Source: Xanthomonas sp. 10-10 (GTDB lineage Bacteria; Pseudomonadota; Gammaproteobacteria; Xanthomonadales; Xanthomonadaceae). From it: 64,000 nucleotides of DNA. The stretch spans positions 62,001 through 126,000 of the forward strand of contig NZ_CP144460.1 of NCBI RefSeq assembly GCF_040182365.1. Reading direction: 5' to 3'. Both the position numbers and the translations under genes were made by a program. The notes beneath the pieces are model-generated. The model worked only from the letters and a program-made list of their open reading frames with translations, was not told where the DNA came from and did no database searches. This document shows positions 1 through 9,700 of this stretch, piece after piece. Numbering within the stretch: position 1 is the stretch's first letter; each line of letters begins with the position of its first letter.

Positions 1-1695
1 ATTGCGGTGGTGGCCTCGTTGATGGTGGCGCGGCTGATCACCCCGATCATGGCGGCCACCTTTCTCGGCGCGCGGCACGACAATCCAGCCGAACCGACGA
101 CCGGCGTGGTGACTGCCGGCTACCTGCGGCTGGTGCAGTGGAGCCTGCGGCATCGCGCAGCGACCCTGGGCGCGGCCGGCGTGTTCCTGCTGTTGTCGCT
201 GGCGTTGTTGCCGCTGCTGTCCAAGGGTCTGGTGCCGCCCAGCGACCGCGGCTTCATCACCGTCAAGGTCGAGCTGGGGCCGGAAAGCGACATCGGGCAG
301 ACCCGCCAGGTCACCGAACGGGTGCGCGCGGCGGTAGGCCGCATCGACGGCGTCGGCGCGGTGTTCACCAGCATCGGCGGCGATGCGGGTGGACGCGATG
401 CGCAGGTGGCGCAGGTGCGCAACGCCGAGATGACCCTGGTGCTGTCGCCGCGCAAGACGCGCGCGGCGCAGGCGCAGATCGAGCGCGCAGTGCGGCAGGT
501 CGTGGTCAATATCACCGGCGCACGGGTCACCGTGAGCGGCGGCGGGCCGGGCGAACACCTGTCGATGATTCTCACCAGCGAATCGGAGGACGCCCTCAAC
601 GCCACCGCCACTGCGTTCGCAAGCCAGTTGCGCGCGGCCGGCCTGTCGGGTGTGCGCACCACTGCAAGCCTGCAACGGCCGGAACTGGTTGCGCGGCCGA
701 TCCAGAGCCAGACCGCCCGTTACGGCGTGAGCAGCGCCGATATCGGCCAGACCCTGCGCACCGCGACCAGCGGCGATTTCGAACCGCAACTTGCCAAGCT
801 CAATCTGGACAACCGGCAGATCAATATCCGCGTGCAGGTTCCCGACCGGGTCAGTGCCGATCTGGAGGCCTTGTCCAATCTGCGCGTGCCATCGCGCGAT
901 GGCCTGGTGCCGTTGTCCAGCGTCGCGGTCCTGGCAGTGGAAAGCGGCCCGACCGAGATCAACCGCTACGATCGCCAACGCTACGTCACGGTGAGTGCCG
1001 ACCTGGGCGAGATGCCGTTGAGCAAGGCGCAGGCCTTGGCCACCACGCGTCCGGCCATCCGGCAACTGCCTGCAAACGTGGCGCTGATCCAGTCCGGCGA
1101 TGCCGAAGTGGCGGCGGATCTATCGTCCGGCCTGCTGCTGGCGATCGTGATCGCCACCTTGTGCATGCTGTGCGTGCTGATCCTGCTGTTCAACGACTTC
1201 TTCCAGCCGTTGACCATCCTGTCGGCCATTCCGCTTTCGCTCGGCGGCGCCTTCATCGCGCTGTTGCTGTGCGGCAGCGAGCTCGATGTGCCGTCGATGA
1301 TCGGCCTGGTGATGCTGATGGGTATCGTCACCAAGAACTCGATCCTGTTGGTGGAATACGCGGTGATCGCAATCGGCGATGGGGCAGCCTGCGTCGACGC
1401 CGCGTTGCTCGATGCGTGCCACAAACGCGCGCGTCCGATCGTGATGACCACCGTTGCCATGATCGCCGGCATGCTGCCGATCGCGTTGGGCTTCGGCGCC
1501 GATGCCAGTTTCCGTCAGCCGATGGCCATCGCAGTGATCGGGGGATTGATCAGTTCGACGCTGCTGTGCCTGGTCGTGGTGCCTGCGGTGTTCAGCTGCA
1601 TCCACGATGGCCAGACATGGCTGCATCGGCGTTGGCGCGACGCGTTCGGCCGGGTTGATGACGATGCAGCCGGCCAGGCGCGTTCGGCAGACTGA
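1..1695 (+). CDS. RND multidrug efflux transporter permease, C-terminal part (5' end outside window)
   Basis: The window opens inside this gene; the frame runs from base 1 to a TGA and gives 564 residues, about half of a normal 1030-1050 residue AcrB/MexB-type pump. Such pumps sit in the inner membrane and use the proton gradient to drive drugs out through a periplasmic adaptor and an outer-membrane channel. Visible are the end of the sixth transmembrane helix (RLITPIMAATFLG), a periplasmic porter/docking region of about 340 residues, then the second helix bundle. The family signature GIVTKNSILLVEYA is near residue 441 of the fragment and MLPIALGFG near 491. The adaptor and outer-membrane genes, if linked, lie left of the window. 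The substrate cannot be read from the sequence. Confidence 0.93.
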   Translation: MAVVASLMVARLITPIMAATFLGARHDNPAEPTTGVVTAGYLRLVQWSLRHRAATLGAAGVFLLLSLALLPLLSKGLVPPSDRGFITVKVELGPESDIGQTRQVTERVRAAVGRIDGVGAVFTSIGGDAGGRDAQVAQVRNAEMTLVLSPRKTRAAQAQIERAVRQVVVNITGARVTVSGGGPGEHLSMILTSESEDALNATATAFASQLRAAGLSGVRTTASLQRPELVARPIQSQTARYGVSSADIGQTLRTATSGDFEPQLAKLNLDNRQINIRVQVPDRVSADLEALSNLRVPSRDGLVPLSSVAVLAVESGPTEINRYDRQRYVTVSADLGEMPLSKAQALATTRPAIRQLPANVALIQSGDAEVAADLSSGLLLAIVIATLCMLCVLILLFNDFFQPLTILSAIPLSLGGAFIALLLCGSELDVPSMIGLVMLMGIVTKNSILLVEYAVIAIGDGAACVDAALLDACHKRARPIVMTTVAMIAGMLPIALGFGADASFRQPMAIAVIGGLISSTLLCLVVVPAVFSCIHDGQTWLHRRWRDAFGRVDDDAAGQARSAD

Positions 1696-2014
1696 GGACG
1701 ACTGACGAAACGACGACGCAGCCACCAGGCGAGCGCGGCCCGTGCCCGCAGTGACGCGTTGGCTGTGTGGTTGCCCGGTGCCGACTCCCGCTGGCAACGG
1801 CGTGCCCGCCGCTGTGGCAGCGCGCCAGGTACTTCCGGATGACCGGCCGGCGGACAGTACTTGGGGGCCGGTGCGCTGGTCGTCCGTGCAGGGCCGCAAG
1901 GGCAGCGCAGCTGCAGCCACCGTCACCTTGCAGTCCGGGGCCATCGCCTGCGCAGGACTCGCCAGACCAGGCCGCTGCGATTGCAACCCGCCGCTTCGCC
2001 GCCAGGCGTTGCCG
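1696..2014. other. Intergenic, no gene recognised
   Basis: This is the space between the converging ends of the efflux pump gene and the small lipoprotein gene. Open frames here have no start context and no recognisable protein. I see no strong terminator hairpin. Confidence 0.5.
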
Positions 2015-2359
2015 TCAGCCGCAATACACCGCGGTGATGTTGTTGTACGGGCCGGTTTCGATGCTCAGGTGATCGCCACCGCTCTCGCTGGCGCCCTGCG
2101 CCGGGTCGGCCAGGCCGCTGGCGGTGGTGCCGCCGGTGGCGCGTTCGCCGCGCCGCACGCTGACCTGCAGGCTGTCGCTATCGACGCGTGCACGCTCCAC
2201 CGTCTGCGCCGCTGCGGCCAGACCCACGATGCCGCGGACCTTTTCGATATGGCACTGGCCGGAGATCGCGCCATCGATGGGCTGTACCTGCGCCACCTGG
2301 TTGGAGGCACAGGCCGAGAGCAACAGGACGGCAGCGAGCGGGGCGAGGGTGCGGATCAT
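2015..2359 (-). CDS. Small lipoprotein with Inhibitor_I78-like C-terminus
   Basis: The start is the ATG at 2359, preceded by a GGAGAT-type ribosome site; longer in-frame starts have none. The product is 114 residues. Residues 1-20 form a lipoprotein signal peptide ending in the lipobox LLLSAC, so the mature protein should be lipidated on Cys and periplasmic. The remainder starts with a Cys-containing segment (QCHIEKVRGIVG) and ends NNITAVYCG. This resembles the I78 peptidase-inhibitor pattern: an early Cys, a VG segment, an Arg-Ser stretch and a final RxxYCG-like end. In that family the protein blocks serine proteases. The assignment is weak because the middle is divergent and Gly/Ser-rich; an uncharacterised lipoprotein is the alternative. 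Confidence 0.6.
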   Translation of the reverse strand: MIRTLAPLAAVLLLSACASNQVAQVQPIDGAISGQCHIEKVRGIVGLAAAAQTVERARVDSDSLQVSVRRGERATGGTTASGLADPAQGASESGGDHLSIETGPYNNITAVYCG

Positions 2360-2720
2360 CGGAGATCTCCAGCGGAAGAATGGCGCAAGCGTGAAGAATC
2401 CGTTGTCGGCGCGGCATGAAGGCTGCCCGCCGGGGCGCACGGCAACGCCGAGCTGTTCGCGCTGGATTGGTGGCCGGGAGCGACCAGCATCTGGATCACC
2501 GAGCGAAAGTCCCCGGGCAGCGCTCCCGTCCCGAGCGCGCGCACGGCGCAAGCGGTGCGGCCGCTGCGCCAGTCGCGCGTGCCGGGAAGATCATGTGGAG
2601 AGGATTGCTTCAATTTCTGGACGACTGCACTCCAAATGTCCCGGCTAGTCGATCAATCGGCGCGTCTCTACGCTTTGCATCACCGGAGCAGCTTGCTCCA
2701 CCACCGCAAAGAGATCTGTC
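2360..2720. other. Divergent intergenic region upstream of lipoprotein and pirin genes
   Basis: This region holds the promoters of the leftward lipoprotein gene and the rightward pirin gene. I cannot place a convincing -35/-10 pair. Only the ribosome sites at its two ends are clear (GGAGAT before 2359, AAAGAGAT before 2721). Confidence 0.5.
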
Positions 2721-3602
2721 ATGAACGCACAACTGGCCCCCGTCTATGCCGATCAGCCGCAGCGCGCGCCAAGCGTGCAGGTCCCGCCGCGCCCAGTGGT
2801 GTTTCGCACCCGCGGCACCACCCGCGGACCGATCACCCGGCTGATGAGCCCGGGCGATCTGGGCCAGCTGGTCAAGCCGTTCGTGTTCCTGGACCTGTTC
2901 ACCGTCAAACCGTCCGCAGGAGCCGCACCGATGGGCATGCATCCGCATTCGGGCATTGCCACGCTCACCTACCTGATGGAGGGCGAGGTCGGCTATGAGG
3001 ACAGCACCGGCCAGCAGGGCACGCTGCCCACCGGCGGGGTGGAATGGATGCGTGCCGGCAATGGCGTCTGGCACGACGGCGTGCCGGTGGGCCAGGCGTC
3101 GGCCAAGGGCTTCCAGCTGTGGGTCGCACTGCCGGCGGCCGAGGAAAATGCGCCGGCGCAGAGCCTGTACCTGTCGCCGGAGGATGTGCCGGTGGCCGGC
3201 CCGGTGCGCGTGCTGCTGGGTCGCTACGGCGCGCTGGAAAGCAGGATCCCGGCACCGGCCGACATGACCTACCTGAGCGTGCAGTTGCGCGACGGCGAGA
3301 CCTGGCGCTACGTGCCGCCAGCCGGCCACAGCGTGGCCTGGATCGCGGTGCACGGCGGCCAGCTGGAAGCGGCCGAAAGCATCGGCGCCGGCCAGATGGC
3401 TGTGTTCAAGGATGCCGAGCAGGCCATCGAGGTGGTGTCGGTGGGCGCGACATCGTTCGTGCTCGGCTCGGCGGTCAAGCATCCGCACGAGCTGGTGATG
3501 GGCCACTACTCGGTGCACACCAGCGCGGCGGCACTGGCCCAGGGCGAGGCGGAGATCCGCCGCATCGGCGAGCAGTTGCGCGCCAGGGGCCGCCTGGCCT
3601 GA
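2721..3602 (+). CDS. Pirin family protein
   Basis: A 293-residue bicupin of the pirin family, full length. The N-terminal cupin holds the hallmark metal-binding stretch MHPHSGI (His74 and His76), then a Glu and a GNGVWHDG loop. Pirins bind a single iron ion; some oxidise quercetin-type flavonols and others act as redox-sensing partners of regulators, so the substrate is unknown here. The C-terminal half (from about residue 170) is the second cupin. The start is the ATG at 2721 with AAAGAGAT seven bases upstream. The azoreductase gene follows on the same strand after 232 bases and a LysR gene converges on the pair. Together this looks like an electrophile/quinone stress response group (inference). 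Confidence 0.92.
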   Translation: MNAQLAPVYADQPQRAPSVQVPPRPVVFRTRGTTRGPITRLMSPGDLGQLVKPFVFLDLFTVKPSAGAAPMGMHPHSGIATLTYLMEGEVGYEDSTGQQGTLPTGGVEWMRAGNGVWHDGVPVGQASAKGFQLWVALPAAEENAPAQSLYLSPEDVPVAGPVRVLLGRYGALESRIPAPADMTYLSVQLRDGETWRYVPPAGHSVAWIAVHGGQLEAAESIGAGQMAVFKDAEQAIEVVSVGATSFVLGSAVKHPHELVMGHYSVHTSAAALAQGEAEIRRIGEQLRARGRLA

Positions 3603-3834
3603 TGCAACCGCCGCGGGCAGCGGATGCAGGGCGGCGGCGTGGCCGGCTCACGGTACACGCGTTGCCCAGCAAACCAGCGCACTGCCGATGTTGCTGAGAG
3701 CCGTGCGCTTTGAAAAGGCGCGCCCTGCGCGCGTCAGAGCTTCAACGACGTCCATCACCACCGTGTCGATGCGTGGGCGCTACCGCCACGCATCGTCGAA
3801 CCCTCACACCCCCTACGTTTCCAAAGGCATTCCA

Positions 3835-4449
3835 ATGAAACTGCTCCATCTCGATTCCAGCATCCTCGGCGCTTACTCGGTCAGCCGTCAGCTGTCGGCG
3901 GCCACGGTTGCCAGGTTGCAGTCCGGCAACCGCGATATCGCAGTGACCTACCGCGATCTGGCCGCCACGCCGCTGGCGCACCTCTCCGGCGCGCACCTGG
4001 CGGCCCAGCAGAATCCCACCGGCGACCAGAGCCCGGAACTGGCAGCCGAACTGGCCACCAGTGCAGCGGTGCTGCAGGAATTTCTGGAGGCCGACACTGT
4101 GGTGATCGGTGTGGCGCTTTACAACTTCACCATCCCGACTCAGCTCAAGGCATGGATCGATCGTGTGCTGGTGGCCGGCAGGACCTTCCGCTATAACGCG
4201 CAAGGCCTGCCCGAAGGGCTGGCCGGCAACAAGCGGGTGATTCTGCTGGTGGCGCGTGGCGGCTTCTATGGCGCCGGCTCGCCGATGGCATCGCTTGAAC
4301 ATGCAGAGACCTACATGCGCACCGCGTTGGGCTTTGTCGGCGTGCACGCCCCCGAGGTCATCGTGGCCGAAGGCCTGGCCACTGGCGCAGACGCCCGCCA
4401 GGCGGGGATTGCCAGCGCCCAGCAGCAGATCGAAGGGCTTGCAGCCTGA
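3835..4449 (+). CDS. azoR: FMN-dependent NADH-azoreductase / quinone reductase
   Basis: A 204-residue flavodoxin-fold protein, the usual AzoR length. It uses NAD(P)H and FMN to reduce azo bonds and quinones by two electrons in the cytoplasm. Visible landmarks are the N-terminal strand and phosphate-binding loop (HLDSSILGAYSVSRQL), the family motif YNFTIPTQLKAWIDRV near residues 97-112, an AGRTFRY segment just after it, and the ARGGFYG loop near residue 140. The ATG at 3835 was chosen because the flavodoxin fold begins there; the frame extends upstream without homology. It follows the pirin gene, and the converging LysR gene starts reading 250 bases beyond its stop. Confidence 0.93.
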   Translation: MKLLHLDSSILGAYSVSRQLSAATVARLQSGNRDIAVTYRDLAATPLAHLSGAHLAAQQNPTGDQSPELAAELATSAAVLQEFLEADTVVIGVALYNFTIPTQLKAWIDRVLVAGRTFRYNAQGLPEGLAGNKRVILLVARGGFYGAGSPMASLEHAETYMRTALGFVGVHAPEVIVAEGLATGADARQAGIASAQQQIEGLAA

Positions 4450-4461
4450 GTGATGCAGCAC

Positions 4462-4485
4462 GCGATGCCCGTCCGGGGGCATCGC
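4462..4485 (+). terminator. Terminator-like hairpin after azoR
   Basis: A perfect 9-bp inverted repeat (GCGATGCCC / GGGCATCGC) with a 6-nt loop begins 12 bases after the azoR stop. There is no downstream T-run, so it may be a weak or bidirectional terminator between convergent genes. Confidence 0.45.
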
Positions 4486-4544
4486 CCGCGCTGGCGATCA
4501 TGTGATCCGTTTGCACGGTGCCGATGGTTCAAACGTGCCGACCC

Positions 4545-4576
4545 TGCATCGAGCGGACAACGTGCTGCTCGATGCA
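4545..4576. terminator. Second hairpin in the azoR/LysR convergent gap
   Basis: A perfect 10-bp inverted repeat (TGCATCGAGC / GCTCGATGCA) with a 12-nt loop lies between the two convergent genes. It could end transcription from either side. No T-run is visible. Confidence 0.4.
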
Positions 4577-4701
4577 ACGCGTTGCCCGCGCGGCAGGGCG
4601 TCAACCGCTTTCAAGCAAGGTCGGCGTGATGTTGTGCGCGCGAGGTGCGCAGACTGGGTCGAATCAAGGCGTTGAAACCGCCGCACTCCGCAGCGCCACG
4701 A

Positions 4702-5649
4702 TCACCGCACGCCCGGCATGGCGGCGCTGTTTGCCAAGCCAGCCACCTTTTTGCATTCAGCCGCATTCAGTCGCGTCGCCACGGCCTGGATAAACGCCGA
4801 CACCGCACGCGGCAGATGGTGCCGGCTCGGATACAGCGCGTACAGGCTCTGGCCCTTGCGTTGAAAATCCGGCAACACCACGGTCAGGCGACCTTCGTGG
4901 ATATCGGGCCAGGTGAGCGCCTGCGGCAACAATGCGATGCCGAGCCCGGCCACCGCCGCAAGCCGCAGCGCGCGCGCAGTGGTGGCGGCCATGCGCGCCT
5001 GCACCTGGACGTCTTCGGCAAGCCCGGACGGGCCGACCAGCGTCCAGGTGGCGTACCCGCTCGGATGCGGGAAGCTGAGGCAGTCGTGCTGCGGCAATTC
5101 GTCCAGCCGCAGCGGCCTGCCGCGTGCCTGCAGGTAACCGGGGCTGGCCACCAGCACATCGTTGGTGTCGGCCAGGATCTGGCGGCCGACATAGCCCAGG
5201 TCCGTCACCACACCGCCGCGGAAGGCCACATCGATGCGCTCGGCGATCAGGTCCGCCTTGCCATCGCTGAGCACGAATTCCAGGCGCACGCGCGGATGCG
5301 CAGCGAGAAACTCGCCCACCCATTCGACGCGGAAAAAATCCAGGAAATCCGCAGGCGCCGCCACCCGCACCAGACCGGCGGCTTCATCGCCACCGGCCAC
5401 CAGGCTCTGCCCGGCCGAGGTCAGCCCGTCCACCGCATCGGCGCAACGCTCGTAAAAGGCTTGGCCGGCGTCGGTGAGGGTGAGCTTGCGGGTGGAGCGT
5501 TGCATCAGGCGTGTGTCCAGCTGCGCTTCCAGCTGCTGCACGCGCCGGCTCACGCTGTTGGGCGCGGTGCCTAGCCGGCGTGCGGCCTCGGCAAAGCTGC
5601 CGCTGCGCACCACCTGCACGTACAACGCGATGTCATTGAGATCGATCAC
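4702..5649 (-). CDS. LysR-family transcriptional regulator
   Basis: A 315-residue LysR regulator of normal length. The N-terminal winged helix-turn-helix occupies about residues 1-60, with the typical SGSFAEAARRLGTAPNSVSRR recognition region. The C-terminal periplasmic-binding-protein-like effector domain follows (about 90-295). The start at 5649 places the helix-turn-helix at the expected position. It converges on azoR and pirin rather than facing them, so control of those genes is plausible by family precedent (LysR regulators of quinone/azo stress) but the arrangement does not prove it. The long repeat-bearing gap upstream holds its promoter. Confidence 0.92.
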   Translation of the reverse strand: MIDLNDIALYVQVVRSGSFAEAARRLGTAPNSVSRRVQQLEAQLDTRLMQRSTRKLTLTDAGQAFYERCADAVDGLTSAGQSLVAGGDEAAGLVRVAAPADFLDFFRVEWVGEFLAAHPRVRLEFVLSDGKADLIAERIDVAFRGGVVTDLGYVGRQILADTNDVLVASPGYLQARGRPLRLDELPQHDCLSFPHPSGYATWTLVGPSGLAEDVQVQARMAATTARALRLAAVAGLGIALLPQALTWPDIHEGRLTVVLPDFQRKGQSLYALYPSRHHLPRAVSAFIQAVATRLNAAECKKVAGLANSAAMPGVR

Positions 5650-5815
5650 CAGCGGCCTTGGCGCGTGTAAACGCGGAGTCTAAGCGTGGCGCCTGCGCGT
5701 CGTCGATCATGGTGGTGTGGAGTGCTGTCTGCGGTAACTCGGCCACTCAGAAGTGGCGAAACAGTGCGGAGGGGTCAGGCGCAGAGCATGGACGCTGCGG
5801 TTTGGCTGCAGGGCC

Positions 5816-5915
5816 CTTGCCCGCCCACCATCGCGGGACACGCCGTGAATCCGTCCATGGAGGCTCTTACGCGGCATCCATGCCGCGTAAGGTCCCGCGA
5901 CGGTGGGCGGGCAAG
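5816..5915. repeat. Composite inverted repeat, MITE/REP-like
   Basis: The outer arms are 5816-5839 and 5892-5915, complementary at 23 of 24 positions. Nested inside is a perfect 11-bp hairpin, 5866-5876 with 5881-5891, around the 4-nt loop TCCA. The outer right arm and the right half of the inner hairpin run into the tandem duplication that follows. It encodes no protein and looks like a non-autonomous palindromic element of the kind scattered between Xanthomonas genes. Confidence 0.75.
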
Positions 5916-6315
5916 GACCGGTCGAGAGGGTCGGTGTGCATCGTAAGAGCAGGCACCGTGCCCTGCAGTTCTGACAAGCAAGCGTCCGCTAGTCTCCTAA
6001 CGCAAGCCGATCAACAGACAAGCTTTTAAGCGAACAACCGACCAATTGTCTGGTGCGGTGTCCTCGCCGCTTGCGGGACCGTGTGGCGGCATGGATGCCG
6101 CGTAAGGTCCCGCGACGGTGGGCAGGCAAGGACCGGTCGATAGGGTCGGTGTGCATCGTAAGAGCAGGTACCGTGCCCTGCAGTTCTGACAAGCAAGCGT
6201 CCGCTAGTCTCCTAACGCGAGCCGATCAACGGACAAGCCTTTAAGCGAACAACCGACCAATTGTCTGGTGCGGTGTCCTTGCCGCTTGCGGGACCGTGTG
6301 GCGGCATGGATGCCG
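5886..6315. repeat. Tandem duplication, two copies of a 215-bp unit
   Basis: Copy 1 is 5886-6100 and copy 2 is 6101-6315. The unit starts at CGTAAGGTCC and ends at ATGGATGCCG. I count seven single-base differences between the copies and no indels. Open frames inside it are duplicated as well and show no protein features. The copies begin and end inside the palindromic elements, suggesting duplication by recombination or replication slippage between them. Confidence 0.85.
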
Positions 6316-6365
6316 CCACCGAGCCTACAGGGACGTACTTGCGGCGTGTCCCGCGAGCGGCGAGG
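6277..6365. repeat. Second composite inverted repeat
   Basis: The outer arms 6277-6294 and 6348-6365 pair at 16 of 18 positions. Inside is a perfect 10-bp hairpin (6298-6307 with 6310-6319) centred on GCATGGATGC. The design is the same as the element at 5816-5915 but the inner sequence differs. It overlaps the end of duplication copy 2. Confidence 0.7.
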
Positions 6366-6556
6366 GCATCGCGCGCTCGACCGACTGAGCAGTTGACGCT
6401 GCACCAAAACGACACCAAGCCTCACCTCTCGCCGGCTCAGCGGTGATGACCGCTGCGATGGGTCGGTTGCAGCTGAGCGAAGCTACGGCTTGGCGACAGC
6501 GCCTTGCCCGCTCCGAAGCCTGTTCACCAGACGACGAGACCGTGGAGACTGTACGC

Positions 6557-6778
6557 TTACTGCGCGCGCGTCAGCCCGTGGCGGTGCAGCAGCTGCCGCA
6601 AGCGACGCTGCACGCGTTGCAGATCGGCTTCGGCCGCCTCATCCAGGATGCCTTTGGCCAAGGCATCGAATTGCGGCCAGAACTGGCTGGGGTCACGTAC
6701 CCGTTGCGGCCACACCGACAACATCCTGCCCAGGTCGGAAAGCTGGTGATTGGTGTGGGTGCGTGTGCGCATGCTCAT
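6557..6778 (-). CDS. Small basic protein translationally coupled to the glucan synthase
   Basis: A 73-residue protein of unknown function. Its ATG (6778-6776) overlaps the TGA of the glucan synthase gene in an ATGA arrangement, so ribosomes finishing the large gene can restart here; that is the main evidence that it is real. It has no signal peptide or membrane segment. The sequence is Arg-rich with a predicted helical second half (about residues 36-68, DEAAEADLQRVQRRLRQLL). It does not match any family I recognise. Co-translation suggests a role beside the glucan synthase, perhaps as an accessory or regulatory subunit (inference). Confidence 0.65.
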   Translation of the reverse strand: MSMRTRTHTNHQLSDLGRMLSVWPQRVRDPSQFWPQFDALAKGILDEAAEADLQRVQRRLRQLLHRHGLTRAQ

Positions 6779-9700
6779 GTCGCCTCTCCCGGCCAGTCCA
6801 GGGCGACAGCGTGGACCTCGCCGTCGTCGACCAGGGTGAAAGCAAGCTCGGCTTGCGTCACTCCGTCGATTTCCAGCCGTGGCTGGACCCCTGGGCGCTG
6901 GGTGACGTCGACGATGTAGGTGCTGCTGCCGAAGCGATAACGCAGCTGATAGCCCGGCCAGCCGGCCGGGATGCACGGCACGATATGCATGCGGGTGCCA
7001 TGCCGTTGCAGACCAAGCAGCGATTCGGTCAGCAGCCGGTACATCCAGCCGGCCGCGCCGGTGTACCAGCTCCAGCCGCCGCGGCCGGCGTGCGGCGCCA
7101 CTGCGTAGACATCGGCCGCCAGCACATAGGGTTCGGCCTTGTAACGCTGCGCGGCGTCGGCATCCAGGGCGTGGTGGATCGGGTTGATCATCCCGGCCAG
7201 TTGCCAGGCGCGCGCGCTGTCGCCGAGATGGGCGAAGGCCATCGCCGCCCACACCGCCGCATGCGTGTACTGGCCGCCGTTCTCGCGCACGCCGGGCACG
7301 TAGCCCCGGATATAGCCCGGGTCGTGGCCGGTACGATCGAACGGCGGCATCAGCAGTTTGACGATGCCCGCATCGGCATCGACCAGGTGCTGGTACATGG
7401 CCTGCATCGCCTGCGCGCTGCGCGCCGGATCCATCGCTCCGGACAGCACCGACCAGCTCTGCGACAACGAATCGATGCGGCATTCGTCGGAACTGTGCGA
7501 GCCCAGCACGGTGCCGTCGTCGAACCAGGCGCGCCGGTACCACTGCCCATCCCAGGCGTGTTGTTCCAGCGCTGCGCGCAAGGCCTGCGCATGGGTGCGG
7601 CAGCTGGCGGCGAACACCGTATCGTCGCGCTGCGTGGCCACGGCCGAAAAGCGCAGCAGGGTGTCGTAGAGGAAGAAGCCCAGCCAGACGCTTTCGCCCT
7701 TGCCGTCCTTGCCGACCCGGTTCATGCCGTCGTTCCAGTCGCCGCTGCCGATCAGCGGCAGGCCGCGCTCGCCCAGTCGCGTCATGCCGCGCTGCAGGGC
7801 GAGCACGCCATGTGCGTACAGCGACTGCACGTTGCCGGTGAGCTGCGGCAGGTCGTAATACGATTCCTCGTCGGGCTTGAGCGCGCGCCCGTCGATGAAG
7901 CCGACAGGTTCGTCGAGCACGCTGGTGTCGGCGGTGGTGTCCAGATAGCGGCATAGCGCCTGCGGCAACCACAGGAAGTCGTCCGAGCACTGCGTGCGTA
8001 CGCCGCGATCTTGTGGCGGGTGCCACCAATGCTGCACATCGCCCTGCACGAATTGATGCGCGGCGCTGCGCAACAGATGGGCGCGGCTGAGCGCCGGTTG
8101 CGCGTGCACCATCGCCATGCTGTCCTGCAATTGATCGCGGAAGCCGAACGCGCCACCGGACTGGTAATAGCCGCTGCGCGCCAGGAAGCGGCAGGCGATG
8201 GTCTGGTAGAGCAGCCAGCCATTGGCCAGCAGATCCACGGCAGGGTCGGGCGTGCGCACCTGCACGCTGCCGAGCACCTGTTCCCAGTGCCTGCGCACGT
8301 CCAGCAATGCGGCCTGCGCGGTGGCCACGCCGCGGCTGCTGCGCGCCAGTTCCAGCGCAGCGTCGCGGTTGCTGGCCGCACCCAGCCGGAACACCGTCTC
8401 AAAGCTCTGTTCGGCCGCCAGCGTCAGCGGGATCTGGATCGCCGCGCATGGGTCCAGGCCGGCACCCACGCGCCCGGACAACCGCTGCCGGGCGAGCGCG
8501 GCCGGTGCGGCCAGGCTGCCGTTGCGGCCGATGAATTCGCTGCGGTCGGCGGTGATGCTGCGGCTGGGCGCATCGGCATCGAAGAACGCCACGCGCCCGT
8601 CGAACTCGGTGTTGTACGGGTTGCGTGCGGTCAGCACGCTGCTGCCCAGGTCGACCTCGCTGACCACATGCAGCTGCGAGCGCGTGCGGATGTCACCTAG
8701 CACCCATTCCACATAGCCGGTCACGCTGAGACGGCGTGGGCGCCCGGACAGGTTCTTCAACCGCAGATGGCTGAACTTGATCGGCCGTTGCGCATCCACG
8801 AACACCCACAACTCGCTGCCGATGCCGTGTTCGGTATGGCTGTAGACGCTGTAGCCAAAGCCATGGCGCACCGTGTAGCGGCCGCTGCCGCGGCACGGCA
8901 GCGCCATGGGCGACCACACTTGCCCGGTGTCTTCGTCGCGCAGATAGAACGCTTCGCCGGAGGCATCGCCGACCGGGTCGTTATGCCATGGCGTCAGCCG
9001 GAACTCGTGCGCGTTCTCGGCCCAGCTGTAGCCGGCGCTGCTGTCGCTGACCACGCTGCCGAACTGGGCGTTGGCCAGCACGTTGCACCACGGTGCCGGC
9101 GTGGGCATGCCCTCGTCCAGGGTGATGCGGTACTCGCGGCCGTCGGCGGCGAACGCGCCCAGGCCATTGTCGAACAGCACCGCTTCGTCGGATGCGGCCT
9201 GCAGGGTGCGGTCCAGATAGGCGGCGTGGGTGCTGGCCAACGCGTCGGCGCTGTCCAGCTGCTGGATCGGCTCCAGCAGCGGCGGCTGCGCGCGTGCGCT
9301 GGGGTGGCGCTGCAGTTGCGCGTCCAGCGTGCCGTTGGCATCGCACAGGATCGCGCGCGCCACGGTCTGCAGCAGCACGCGGTCTTCCTGCGAAATGTGT
9401 TCGATGGCGCGCACGAAGATGCCGCCGGGACGGTCGAGGACATTGGCTTCGGGATCGGCGGCGATCAGGCCCAGGATGGCGTCCTGCAACTGTTGGCGAT
9501 AGCCGGCCTGGCTTTCGTTCCAGATCACCAGATCCGCGCGCAGGCCCTTCAGGCGCCAGTACGCGTGTGCCTGCACCAGCTGGCGCGCCAGGTCGAGATT
9601 GTCCGGGTCGGTGATGCGCAACAGCACGATCGGCAGATCGCCGGAGATGGCATGACTCCACAGCGCCGACTGGCCACGATGGTTGTGCAGCAGTACTTCG

